Part shown: positions 39,155 through 48,501 of the stretch, piece by piece
Numbering within the stretch: the first letter of the stretch is position 1
How the letters are laid out: each line of letters begins with the position of its first letter
Assembly: GCA_031266435.1 (NCBI GenBank)
Contig: JAISAZ010000100.1
Span: forward strand, 1 to 57,822
DNA: 57,822 nt
Origin: Accumulibacter sp.
GTDB taxonomy: Bacteria > Pseudomonadota > Gammaproteobacteria > Burkholderiales > Rhodocyclaceae
Direction: 5' to 3'
Made by a program: the position numbers and the translations under genes
The notes under the pieces: generated by a model
The model's database searches: none
Seen by the model: only the letters and a program-made list of their open reading frames with translations
Told to the model about the DNA's origin: nothing

Positions 39155-39263
39155 CGAGGCGGACTCGAATCCGGAGTGCGGAGTGTACCCTTCCGGCTCA
39201 ATATCCATCGGCAAGAATCCGTGTGACTCAGACCTCAGAAGAAGTTTGGATTATTCTCAATTA

Positions 39264-39347
39264 TCGTAGTATGACTACGACTCAGACAAACAAATTAAAC
39301 TTGGCAAGAATTTTGTTTGGTGGTACATATCGTTGATATGGCTACGA
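39264..39347. promoter_or_regulatory. two operator-like inverted repeats over tandem ATG starts upstream of abiEi
   Basis: TCGTAGT-ATG-ACTACGA at 39264-39280; related TCGTtga...gcTACGA at 39330-39347. Confidence 0.5.
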
Positions 39348-40075
39348 CCGATCGAAATAAACTAAACACCCTCTACCGCCGCTGGGCTTCCGGGACGCCC
39401 CTGACATCGAGGAATCTGGCGGCTTTGGGCGTCTCTGCGGACTTGGCGGTTTATTACGCCCGCTCCGGTTGGCTGTCTCGCTTGGCGCGCGGAGTCTACT
39501 GCCGCCCCAACGATACGCTGAATCTCCACGCTTGTTTGGTCTTGCTGCAACAATCCGTCGAAGGCTTGCACCTTGGCGGCAAGTCCGCACTCGATTGGTA
39601 CGGCGTGCGGCAGTACCTATCGCAGAAATCCGTTCTCCAACTCTACGGTTGGACCACGACTCGCCTGCCGGACTGGTTCACCCAGCGGTTTACGGTCGAA
39701 TACCACCGCAAGCGCCTGTTCGACGAAACACCGGACGATCCGCTTCATGTCGGGCCGTTCGAAAAACGCAAGGGCGCGCCGCTGGTCTCGGCGCCAGAGC
39801 GGGCGCTACTGGAAATGCTCAGCGATGTGGGTGTCCGTCAGCCCTTGCAAGAGGCGTGCGAACTCTCCGAGGCCAGTTATAGTTTGCGTGCGGATGTCCT
39901 GCGCGATCTGCTGAGGTGCTGTACCAGTGTCAAGACGGTGCGCCTCTGCCTTCAGTTCGGGCGCGAGTTCGCCCTCCCATGGGCCGCCAAACTTGATGCC
40001 GCACAACTACCGACCGGTAGCGGACGCGCTTGGGTCTCACGCTCCGCCGACGGTCTGCTGGTACTCAGACCATGA
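39338..40075 (+). CDS. type IV toxin-antitoxin AbiEi-family antitoxin
   Basis: MATTDRNKLNTLYRRWASGTPLTSRNLAALGVSADLAVYYARSGWLSRLARGVYCRP; winged-helix AbiEi N-terminal domain. Confidence 0.88.
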   Translation: MATTDRNKLNTLYRRWASGTPLTSRNLAALGVSADLAVYYARSGWLSRLARGVYCRPNDTLNLHACLVLLQQSVEGLHLGGKSALDWYGVRQYLSQKSVLQLYGWTTTRLPDWFTQRFTVEYHRKRLFDETPDDPLHVGPFEKRKGAPLVSAPERALLEMLSDVGVRQPLQEACELSEASYSLRADVLRDLLRCCTSVKTVRLCLQFGREFALPWAAKLDAAQLPTGSGRAWVSRSADGLLVLRP

Positions 40076-40233
40076 ATCAGACGTATCTGGACACGGCACG
40101 CCTACTGGTAATTGCACACCTCGAACAGCTTCCCGGCATTCGCTGGAAACTGCGCAATCTGGCGCAATTACAGCAAAAGAATCCACGAAAATTCGCCGAG
40201 CAAATTGAAATATTGGTACAGAAACTGCCCTGA
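40072..40233 (+). pseudogene. remnant of AbiEii-type nucleotidyltransferase toxin (N- and C-terminal ends only)
   Basis: 53 aa MNQTYLDTARLL + LEQLPGIRWKLRNLAQLQQKNPRKFAEQIEIL; central NTase domain missing; ATGA overlap with abiEi retained. Confidence 0.7.
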
Positions 40234-40302
40234 CCACGGCACTTTGACAAGCTTGGAAACCATCTCTTTCGGCGCGCCTCACGCTCCGTTTCAGTCCTTT
40301 CT

Positions 40303-40405
40303 CATTCCTTTTCCAGTTCGTTCATACCGAGAAGACGAGCCGCAGACAGTACTGTAGTACGGCAAGGCGAGTCGACAAAGGTAGGGACGAACTGGAAATG
40401 GAATC
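40303..40405. repeat. about 103-bp TIR-bounded element (copy 2)
   Basis: cattccttttccagttcgttcatacc...acgaactggaaatggaatc. Confidence 0.75.
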
Positions 40406-40537
40406 AAATGTTTCCTCGGGCTGAATCGACTTGCAAACTTGTTATAATCTGTATGCCGACTGTCAAGAGTCAGCCAAGAATCGGCCTGTATCAAGGCTTG
40501 CAAGCCAAATTCACCGTTATTTTCCGAGGTATCCCAA

Positions 40538-41056
40538 ATGAAAAAAACGTTTTTCCTTGCCGCATTGATTGCGCTTTCCCTCTCAGCCTGCGACAACAAA
40601 GCGCCCGCACCGCCACCTCCGCCCGCCCCCGCCCCCGCGCCCGTGGCTGAAACACCGGCTCCGGCTCCCGCTCCCGCGCCCACGGCTGAAACACCCGCTC
40701 CCGCGCCGGCAGCGCCTGCGGCTGAAACACCCGCACCGGCTCCGGCTCCCGCCGATGCCGCCGCAAAACCCGCCGAACCGTCCGCTGCCCCCGCCGCCCC
40801 CGCAGCGCCTGCGGCAAGCGACGCGGCGAAACCTGCCGAAGCACCCGCTCCAGCGGCGAGCGCGGCTGGAACTCCCGCGCCTGCGGCGTCAGGAGCATCC
40901 GCACCGGCACCCGCTGCTCCGGCAGCATCCGCGCCCGCAGCCGAAACGCCGGCGCCCGCACCGGCAGCGCCCGCCGCCGACGCCGCGAAGCCTGCCGAAA
41001 CTCCAGCGCCCGCTGCCGGAGGATCCGCCCCCGCAGCCCCCGCCGAGAAGAAGTAA
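40538..41056 (+). CDS. Ala/Pro-rich lipoprotein
   Basis: 172 aa; lipobox LSLSACDN; imperfect AETPAPAPA repeats. Confidence 0.75.
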   Translation: MKKTFFLAALIALSLSACDNKAPAPPPPPAPAPAPVAETPAPAPAPAPTAETPAPAPAAPAAETPAPAPAPADAAAKPAEPSAAPAAPAAPAASDAAKPAEAPAPAASAAGTPAPAASGASAPAPAAPAASAPAAETPAPAPAAPAADAAKPAETPAPAAGGSAPAAPAEKK

Positions 41057-41105
41057 ACAATCGTTCGTTCGGGGAAGCCGGTTTCAAGCGGCACTCGAAC
41101 AAGGA

Positions 41106-41132
41106 AACGCCCTCGCTTGAACGCGGGGGCGT
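41106..41132 (+). terminator. possible stem-loop terminator after the Ala/Pro-rich lipoprotein
   Basis: AACGCCCTCGC ttga aCGCGGGGGCGTT; no clear T-tract. Confidence 0.45.
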
Positions 41133-41370
41133 TGTCAGGGGATAGGGGACAGAAGACTGAGGACAGAGCGCTCGCTGACGCTCGCTTCGTGATCTGTTTT
41201 CAGTCGTCAGTTGTCGCGTGACTGCCTCCCTCGGATTACTGATGCCTGATTACAAAGGCCGAAGGCCGCTCTGTCTTCTATCTTCAGTCCTCTGTCCTCA
41301 GTCTGGGCCGAAGGCCGCTCTGTCCTCTGTCCTCTGTCCTCTGTCTTCTGTCTTCTGTCTTCTGACCCCC
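41133..41370. repeat. intergenic composite repeats between convergent lipoprotein and MBL genes
   Basis: GACAGAAGACTGAGGACAG tract plus 42-bp core at 41163-41204; two GGCCgaaGGCC hairpins each next to CTGTCYTCTGTC tracts on the MBL side. Confidence 0.9.
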
Positions 41371-42138
41371 TCAACCGAGTTCGCGCCAGGAGAAGCCTTC
41401 TTTCTGATGCGCCGCGTCGAGCCGTGCCGAGCATCCGTCAAGGACGGCGGAGAGCGCGGCGAGCGCGAGTTCGGGGCGGTTGTTCTGTTCGCTCAAATGC
41501 GCGGCGACGACGTGCTGGAGCCGCGCCGTTCCAATGGTTTGAAGGAAGACGGCGGCCTGGTCGTTGCTCAAGTGCCCGAATTCTCCGAAAATGCGCCGTT
41601 TGAGTTGCGCGGGGTAATTCGAGCACGAAAGCATTTCGACGTCGTGATTGCATTCGAGCACGAGCGCGTCGCATTTCTCCAGCATCAGGACGATATGCGG
41701 CGTCACTTTCCCCGCGTCGGTCAGGACGCCAACGCAATGCCGATTGTCTGAAACGACAAATTGAACGGGTTCGAACGCGTCGTGCGGAATCGGGAAAGGC
41801 GTGACGTCGAGGCCCTTGATCGAGAACGCGCGATGGCTGTCGATCAGGTGGAGCGCCGCCGGCGCGTCCCCCCCCTTCCACGCGCCGCGACGCGTCCCTT
41901 TCGTCATGTAGACAGGGATTCCGAAGCGATCGCAGAATCCGAAAGCGCCCGACGCATGGTCGCCGTGCTCGTGCGTGACGAGGACGGCGTCGATCGTGTC
42001 GGGAGAAACCGACAGGCGCGCCAGCCTTTTGACCGTTTCCCGGACCGAGAATCCGCAGTCGATCAGGATGCGCGCGCCGTCCGATTCGATCAGAAGGGCG
42101 TTGCCTTTGCTGCCGCTTCCGAGCGAGGCGAAACGCAT
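41371..42138 (-). CDS. MBL-fold metallohydrolase (YycJ/WalJ-like)
   Basis: 255 aa; MRFASLGSGSKGNALLIESDGARILIDCGFS...THEHGDHASG. Confidence 0.92.
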   Translation of the reverse strand: MRFASLGSGSKGNALLIESDGARILIDCGFSVRETVKRLARLSVSPDTIDAVLVTHEHGDHASGAFGFCDRFGIPVYMTKGTRRGAWKGGDAPAALHLIDSHRAFSIKGLDVTPFPIPHDAFEPVQFVVSDNRHCVGVLTDAGKVTPHIVLMLEKCDALVLECNHDVEMLSCSNYPAQLKRRIFGEFGHLSNDQAAVFLQTIGTARLQHVVAAHLSEQNNRPELALAALSAVLDGCSARLDAAHQKEGFSWRELG

Positions 42139-42155
42139 GAATTCCCGCCGGCGCG

Positions 42156-43289
42156 TTATTTCAGTTGATCGAGAAGCAGCCTGAGTATCCTCTTCGCAGT
42201 TTCCGACTGGCTCGCCTTGCCTTCCGCGCCTTCGGGGGAAAGCACTTGCACGCGCGCAATCGAGCCTTCGCCTTTCACGTGGATTCTGAAGCGCGTCGGC
42301 TGCGCCTGACCGGAGTCTTTCCAGAACGCCAGCTTGGAGAGAAATCCTTCGTTTTTCTGGTCGTCCGCTTCGGGGTCGACGTAGCGGACGTAGTAGATTC
42401 CGAGTGAACGGTCGCGGTCTTCGACGGTAAAGCCGATGCGGTCGAGCGCAAGCCCGACGCGCCGCCACGCGCGGTCGAAGGTTTCGAGCACTTCGAGCGT
42501 TCCGGCAGCGTCCTGCGCGATCCGCGCCTGTTCCGCAGGTTTTTCCCGCGCCGCCTGCACCTGGATTTCCGCGCGCTTTTGATCCGCGCCGAGATAGACC
42601 ATCATGCGGCGAAGCATCTCGGCTTCGAGTTCGGGGTCCGCCTCGCGCGGCTGCCACTTGGTCTGCTCTTTCCCTTCGGAGACGTAGAGTTCCTGCATCC
42701 CGCGATGGCTGATGAAGATGTCCGTCGTCCCGGTGAGCGTCCCCGGCTCCATGCGCGTGCGGAATTTGTCGCGCTCGGCGGTCGAGTACAGCGAGTCGAT
42801 GACCTTGCCCAAAAGGTTGCGGAGGAAGTCGTCCTGAATCTTTGCGCGATTCTCGGCCCAATCTGTTTCCATCACGCCGGCTTCGGGCCGCTCGATTTTG
42901 ATCAGGAAACCCGTTTCCTGCCAGAAATCCTTGACGACACCCCATAGCTTGTCGGGTGTTTCGGCGACGACGAGCCAGCGTTGGTTTCCTGAGCGCTCGA
43001 TTCGCGCCTTTTCGACTTCGGGCAGGACCGTGCTCTGCGCCGCCTGCCTTTCGGGGACGCGCTCGTTGCTATAGGTCGAAAACGTCGCCACGCCCTTGCC
43101 TCCGGCGTCGGGAACGATGAAGCGGTCGTCCTGCGTCGGTGAAGTCAGGTCCGGCGGAATTTCAAGCGACGGGACTTTGGCGGTGGACGCCGACTTGTAG
43201 TCGATCTTTTTCGACTCCATCTCGAAGCTGCTGCACGCCGAAAGCGTCAGTACAAGAAACGCGCCCACAAAACACGAAGTGAATTTCAT
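42156..43289 (-). CDS. bamC: outer membrane assembly lipoprotein BamC
   Basis: 377 aa; lipobox LTLSACSS; NlpB/DapX-type repeats; next to dapA. Confidence 0.88.
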   Translation of the reverse strand: MKFTSCFVGAFLVLTLSACSSFEMESKKIDYKSASTAKVPSLEIPPDLTSPTQDDRFIVPDAGGKGVATFSTYSNERVPERQAAQSTVLPEVEKARIERSGNQRWLVVAETPDKLWGVVKDFWQETGFLIKIERPEAGVMETDWAENRAKIQDDFLRNLLGKVIDSLYSTAERDKFRTRMEPGTLTGTTDIFISHRGMQELYVSEGKEQTKWQPREADPELEAEMLRRMMVYLGADQKRAEIQVQAAREKPAEQARIAQDAAGTLEVLETFDRAWRRVGLALDRIGFTVEDRDRSLGIYYVRYVDPEADDQKNEGFLSKLAFWKDSGQAQPTRFRIHVKGEGSIARVQVLSPEGAEGKASQSETAKRILRLLLDQLK

Positions 43290-43304
43290 CTGGCTTCCTG
43301 AAAA

Positions 43305-44189
43305 TTACTGGATCAAACCCGCGTCACGCATCGCCGCGCGGACGCGGTCGTGAAACTCGGACGACAGGGGCGTCAGCGGCAAGCGGATTCCGGGACCGGA
43401 AAGCCCAAGTTCGCTGCTCGCCCACTTGACGGGGATCGGGTTGGCCTCGCAGAACAACTGGCGATGGAGACCGCGCAGGCGCGCGTTCAGCGTACGCGCC
43501 TCGTCGGGACGACCTTCGATCGCAGCGTGGCACATCTGGCGCATCGGGCGCGGCGCGACGTTGGCGACGACCGAGACGTTACCCTTCGCGCCGAGCAGCA
43601 TCAGCGCGCACGCCGTCGAATCGTCGCCGCTGAAGACCGAAAAGCCTTCCGGCGCGCGCGTGACCAGCTCAAAACCGCGATCGATATTGCCCGTCGCGTC
43701 CTTGATGCCGACGATGTTCGGAATCTGCGCGAGGCGCAGCGTCGTTTCGTTGCCGAGGTCGGCGACGGTCCGCCCGGGGACGTTATAGAGGATGAGCGGG
43801 ATGTCCGTCGATTCGGCGATCTTCTTGAAGTGCCGATAAAGCCCCTCTTGCGTCGGGCGGTTGTAGTAGGGAACGACGGAAAGCACCGCGTCGGCGCCCG
43901 CCGATTGGGCGAAGCGCGTCAGCTCGATCGCTTCCGCCGTCGAGTTGGCGCCCGTTCCGGCGATGACGGGAATGCGCCCCGCAGCCTGCGCGACCGCGCA
44001 GCGGATCAGGGCATGATGCTCTTCGACGTCGACCGTCGGCGACTCGCCGGTGGTTCCAACAATGACGATGGCGTCCGTCCCCTCGTGCACGTGGAAGTCG
44101 ACGAGCCGACGCAGGCACTCCAGATCGAGGCTTCCGTCCTCGTGCATCGGCGTGATGATCGCTACGATCGAACCCTGGATTGTTTTCAT
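43305..44189 (-). CDS. dapA: 4-hydroxy-tetrahydrodipicolinate synthase
   Basis: [22 protein letters not shown]...GTTGESPTV...YNVPGRT; start set at 44189. Confidence 0.96.
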   Translation of the reverse strand: MKTIQGSIVAIITPMHEDGSLDLECLRRLVDFHVHEGTDAIVIVGTTGESPTVDVEEHHALIRCAVAQAAGRIPVIAGTGANSTAEAIELTRFAQSAGADAVLSVVPYYNRPTQEGLYRHFKKIAESTDIPLILYNVPGRTVADLGNETTLRLAQIPNIVGIKDATGNIDRGFELVTRAPEGFSVFSGDDSTACALMLLGAKGNVSVVANVAPRPMRQMCHAAIEGRPDEARTLNARLRGLHRQLFCEANPIPVKWASSELGLSGPGIRLPLTPLSSEFHDRVRAAMRDAGLIQ

Positions 44190-44447
44190 GGCAAGTCCTC
44201 CTCGAACAAGTGAGAGGATTTTAACCCGAAGCGACCGTCGATGAAAAAAACCCGCAAGAAAATCTTCCGTCGGGTCGGCGTGCCCCAACGCCACTTTCGG
44301 GACGAAGCGGGAAAAAATCCCGATTTTGGACGGAATATTTCAGAATGATTCAGAATAATTCACCGATCGGCACGCCTCGGTAATTATTCCCATCGGATAC
44401 CCAGGCCATGCTATATTATTTGATCTTTCCACCTTGATCATTGCGCC

Positions 44448-45380
44448 GTGCCTTCTCTCCGCGAAAAATTCCCGGTGATCCACGATATCATCGCCGAAGC
44501 CAACAAGATCATCCTCGGCAAGGACGCGCAGATTCGTCTGGCGCTCGCGTGTCTGCTCGCGCGTGGACATCTTCTGATCGAAGACCTCCCCGGAATCGGC
44601 AAGACGACGCTCGCGCACACCCTGGCACGGCTGCTCGGGCTGCGTTTTTCAAGAATCCAGTTTACGAGCGACATGTTGCCCGCCGACATCATCGGTATTT
44701 CGATTTTCGAACGCGAACGCGGCGACTTCCGTTTTCTCCCCGGCGCGCTTTTCACGCAGGTTCTGCTCGCCGACGAAATCAACAGCGCGACGCCGAAGAC
44801 GCAGAGCGCGTTGCTCGAAGCCATGGAAGAAAAGCACGTCACCGTCGAGGGGCGGACCCGACCGCTCCCCGACCCGTTTTTTGTCATCGCCACACAGAAT
44901 CCATCGACGCAGATCGGCACCTTTCCGCTGCCGGAATCGCAGCTCGACCGTTTTTTGATGCGAATCGAGATCGGCTATCCCGACCGCGAGGCCGAACGCA
45001 CGCTGCTGGAAAACGGCGGGCGCCGCGCTCACCCGGACGAGATCAACGCCGACTTCAGCTTGCTCCAGCTTGAGAAAATCCAGCGTTCCGTCTCGAAAGT
45101 CCACGTCGCGCCTGCCTTGCTCGACTACGTCCAGAACCTCGTCGACCTCACGCGGAACCATACAAGCTTCATGTACGGACTCAGCCCGCGCGCCGCGCTG
45201 GGCCTTCTTGCCGTCGCGCGCGCGTGGGCATTCATCGCGGGCAGGGAAATGGTTCTCCCCGAAGACGTGCAGGCCGTTTTCCCGAGCATCGCCGCGCACC
45301 GTCTGCGCCTGACCAACAGCGGAGAATACGCGCGTCAAGACGACATCGGCACGCTGATCCGGAGCCTGCCGGTCGTGTAG
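44448..45380 (+). CDS. MoxR-family AAA+ ATPase
   Basis: 310 aa; LIEDLPGIGKTTLAHTLA, FTSDMLPADIIG, LLADEINSATPKTQSALLEAMEE. Confidence 0.95.
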   Translation: MPSLREKFPVIHDIIAEANKIILGKDAQIRLALACLLARGHLLIEDLPGIGKTTLAHTLARLLGLRFSRIQFTSDMLPADIIGISIFERERGDFRFLPGALFTQVLLADEINSATPKTQSALLEAMEEKHVTVEGRTRPLPDPFFVIATQNPSTQIGTFPLPESQLDRFLMRIEIGYPDREAERTLLENGGRRAHPDEINADFSLLQLEKIQRSVSKVHVAPALLDYVQNLVDLTRNHTSFMYGLSPRAALGLLAVARAWAFIAGREMVLPEDVQAVFPSIAAHRLRLTNSGEYARQDDIGTLIRSLPVV

Positions 45381-45446
45381 CCGCGCAGCTTCGTTTCTCC
45401 AGCGTCCACAACGTGAAGGCAAGCCGCCGACGAACAGAGAAAAACC

Positions 45447-46433
45447 TTGTTTTTCAAAGACTTATTTCAAAAAATCCAGCGGCTGGGCGCGCGTTCCGGG
45501 ATCCCTCGCCGTTTGAGCTTCTTCCGCGTCAGGGATGAGACGCTCCCCATCGTCCTGACGCAGCGGCGGATATACATCCTGCCGACGCGAACGGGAATGC
45601 TCTTCGTCGTCGTCCTGATCCTGATGCTGACCGGCGCGATCAACTACAACCTGAGCCTCGGCCACGCGCTGACCTTCCTCCTCGCCGGACTCTTTTTTGT
45701 CTCGATTTTCCACACGGTTCGCAATCTGCTCGAATTGCGCGTCGTCCCAGGCAACGCCGCGCCGGTCTTCGCGGGCGAGACCGCAAAATTCCCCGTTTTT
45801 CTCGAAAACCCCCGCGCGAACGTACGTTGCGCGCTCGCGCTTTCCGTCGCTCCCGATGTTGAGAGCACCGCCGACGTCGCCGCGAACGCGTCCGCGAGCG
45901 TCGCCGTCTCTTGTGCCGTCTCCCGGCGCGGCGTGTTTCGCCCCGGTCGGATGACGCTTTCCTCGCGTTACCCGCTCGGCTTTTTTCGCGCTTGGGCGTA
46001 TCTCACCCCGGATGTTTCCTGCCTCGTTTATCCACGCCCGATCCGCGCGCCGCTCCCCAAATATTCCGAAACCTTTGCCAGCGACCAGTGGCAGGGCGGA
46101 AAAGGTCAGGACGATTTCACCGGGCTACGCCAGCGCCAGCCGAACGAGTCGTTCCGGCGCGTCGCGTGGAAAGCGGCGGCGCGCGACGCCGAGCGCCCCC
46201 TGCTGAACAAGCAGTTTTCGGGAGGCGGCGCGCGCGAACTGATCCTGGACTGGACGATGACGTCCGCCGAGCCGGACACGGAAGCGCGATTGTCGATTTT
46301 GGCCGGGTGGATTCTCGAATCCGAAAAACAGCACATCGCCTACGGCCTGCGCCTTCCCGAATGCTCATTCCCCCCCTCGCACGGCGCGCGGCACCGCGAC
46401 GCCTGCCTCAAGGCGCTCGCGCTCCATGCTTGA
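45447..46433 (+). CDS. DUF58 domain protein
   Basis: 328 aa; two N-terminal TMs, DDFTGLRQRQPNESFRRVAWKAAAR; position after moxR. Confidence 0.88.
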   Translation: MFFKDLFQKIQRLGARSGIPRRLSFFRVRDETLPIVLTQRRIYILPTRTGMLFVVVLILMLTGAINYNLSLGHALTFLLAGLFFVSIFHTVRNLLELRVVPGNAAPVFAGETAKFPVFLENPRANVRCALALSVAPDVESTADVAANASASVAVSCAVSRRGVFRPGRMTLSSRYPLGFFRAWAYLTPDVSCLVYPRPIRAPLPKYSETFASDQWQGGKGQDDFTGLRQRQPNESFRRVAWKAAARDAERPLLNKQFSGGGARELILDWTMTSAEPDTEARLSILAGWILESEKQHIAYGLRLPECSFPPSHGARHRDACLKALALHA

Positions 46434-48501
46434 AGAATTCGCGCGACTGGAAAAACGCCTCCACGTCGATTCGCGGGACTGGAAGGCCGCGCTTTTGCGC
46501 TTTCTCGCCCGCCCGTCGTCGACGTCCGCAGGACCGCTCGACGACGAATTTCCCTGGATATTCGCCGTCATCGCGGCGACCGCCGCGCCGCACGTATCGC
46601 AGCTTCCGCTTTGGCTCTCGCTCTTCTGCGGCGTCGTCCTCGCCGGACGCGTCCTGCTCTGGAAAATCAAGCGTCCCGTTCCGCGCGGACTGCCGACGCT
46701 TTTCGCGCTTCTCGGCACGGTCGGAATCGCGCTCGAGTACCGCTCGCTCTTCGGACGCGACCCCGGCGTCGCGCTGCTCTTTCTGTTCATCACCCTGAAA
46801 TCGGCGGAAATGCGTTCCCGGCGCGACGTCATCTTCATCATCATGCTCGGCTTTTTCTTGCTGCTCACGCACTACTTTTATTCGCAGAGCATTCTTACGG
46901 GCGTCTGGCTGCTCGTCTCGATTTTGTTGCTGATCGCGACGCTCCTGCGCCTGCACGGGGAAAAGCGTTCTTTGCGCCAAACCTTCGGCTACGCCGGAGA
47001 ATTGTTCGCACACGCTTTCCCGCTGATGCTGATTCTTTTTCTCCTTTTCCCGCGCGTCCAGGGCCCCTTGTGGGGTTTGCCGCGAGACGCGCACGCGGGT
47101 TTGAGCGGCCTCTCGGAAACGCTTTCGCCGGGCTCGCTCGACGACCTGATCCAGTCCGGCGACATCGCTTTCCGCGTCAAATTCGACGGCGGCGAGATTC
47201 CAGCGAAATCCGATCTCTACTGGCGCGGTCCGGTCTTTACAGATTACGACGGGCTGAGCTGGCGCGCGCGACCGTTTTATTTGCGCGGCCGCGCCGAAAC
47301 GCCGCCGACGGTCGACCCGCAACAGAAGGTCTATCGATACACGACGACGCTCGAACCGCACAACCTGCGCTGGATTCTGCCGCTCGACATGCCGGTTTCC
47401 GCGCCGGCCAACAGTTTTCTGACTTCGACCTTCGAAACGATCGTGCGCTCGCGCGTCGGAATGCGTACGCAATACCGCTTCGGCTCGGTCGTCGGCAATA
47501 CGATCAAAGTGGAAGAAAGTCCGCCGATGCTCCACGAAGCCCTCGTGCTTCCCGGAAACGCCAATCCCCGGACGCGCGCGTTCGCGGCGCGTCTCAAAGA
47601 ACGCTTCGATTCGCCGGAACGGCTTTCCAGCGCGGCGCTCATCCATTTTCGGGAAGAGGAATTCGTCTATACACTCCAGCCGCCTCTTCTGCCCGAGCGG
47701 GATTCGATCGACGAGTTTCTTTTTGAAACCCGCAGCGGATTCTGCGAGCATTACGCGTCGGCCTACGTTTTCCTCATGCGCGCCGCCGGAATCCCGGCGC
47801 GCGTCGTCGCCGGCTACCAGGGCGGAGAGGTCAATCCGATCGACGGCTATCTGATGGTGCGCCAGTCCGACGCGCACGCGTGGGCCGAAATCTGGCTCGA
47901 AGGAAAAGGCTGGCGGCGCATCGACCCGACAGCGTACATCGCACCGTCGAGGATCGAAGTGGGAATCCGTGCGGCGCTCCCGGCAACCGACCTGCTTCCG
48001 GCTCTCGTGCGCTTCGATTCAAACTGGATTCGGAACCTCAGGAACCGCTGGGAAGCGGCGAACAACGCCTGGAATCAATGGATTCTCGGGTACAACCCCG
48101 AATTGCAGCGCGAGGTGCTTTCCAGGATCGGCATGAACGACCCGAACTGGCGAAGTATGCTGACGAGCCTGGGTGTCCTGTGCGGCGCCGTCCTCGCGCT
48201 CGTCGCGGTCTGGACCTTCCGCCATCGACAAAGTGAATCCCCCGAAGAGCGGGTATGGCGACGCTTCTGCGACAAGCTCGCGCGCAGGGGAATCCGCCGC
48301 TTTGCCTGGGAGGGACCGCTCGCCTTCGCCGAACGCGCGAAAGACGCTCAACCCGAAATCGGCGCGCTCGCGCGCGAAGCCGCGCTTTGTTATGCACGTC
48401 TGCATTACGGCGTCGGCGGACCGGCGCTCCTGGAACGCCTGAAAAACTGCTCGGCGCAAATGGCACGGCGCCCGAAAACTGTAAACGAAGGCTTCGCTTG
48501 A
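46426..48501 (+). CDS. DUF3488/transglutaminase-like membrane protein (TgpA-like)
   Basis: 691 aa; multi-TM N-terminus; transglutaminase motif TRSGFCEHYASAYVFLMRAAGIPARVVAGY...DAHAWAE. Confidence 0.93.
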   Translation: MLEEFARLEKRLHVDSRDWKAALLRFLARPSSTSAGPLDDEFPWIFAVIAATAAPHVSQLPLWLSLFCGVVLAGRVLLWKIKRPVPRGLPTLFALLGTVGIALEYRSLFGRDPGVALLFLFITLKSAEMRSRRDVIFIIMLGFFLLLTHYFYSQSILTGVWLLVSILLLIATLLRLHGEKRSLRQTFGYAGELFAHAFPLMLILFLLFPRVQGPLWGLPRDAHAGLSGLSETLSPGSLDDLIQSGDIAFRVKFDGGEIPAKSDLYWRGPVFTDYDGLSWRARPFYLRGRAETPPTVDPQQKVYRYTTTLEPHNLRWILPLDMPVSAPANSFLTSTFETIVRSRVGMRTQYRFGSVVGNTIKVEESPPMLHEALVLPGNANPRTRAFAARLKERFDSPERLSSAALIHFREEEFVYTLQPPLLPERDSIDEFLFETRSGFCEHYASAYVFLMRAAGIPARVVAGYQGGEVNPIDGYLMVRQSDAHAWAEIWLEGKGWRRIDPTAYIAPSRIEVGIRAALPATDLLPALVRFDSNWIRNLRNRWEAANNAWNQWILGYNPELQREVLSRIGMNDPNWRSMLTSLGVLCGAVLALVAVWTFRHRQSESPEERVWRRFCDKLARRGIRRFAWEGPLAFAERAKDAQPEIGALAREAALCYARLHYGVGGPALLERLKNCSAQMARRPKTVNEGFA

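Noticed and set aside
39049-39336. 95-aa ORF upstream of abiEi as a gene
   Set aside because: Mostly antisense/intergenic sequence; only the final MTTTQTNKLN... part is meaningful as a duplicated abiEi start.
40037-40282. 81-aa - strand ORF over the abiEii remnant
   Set aside because: No support; overlaps the better explained + strand remnant.
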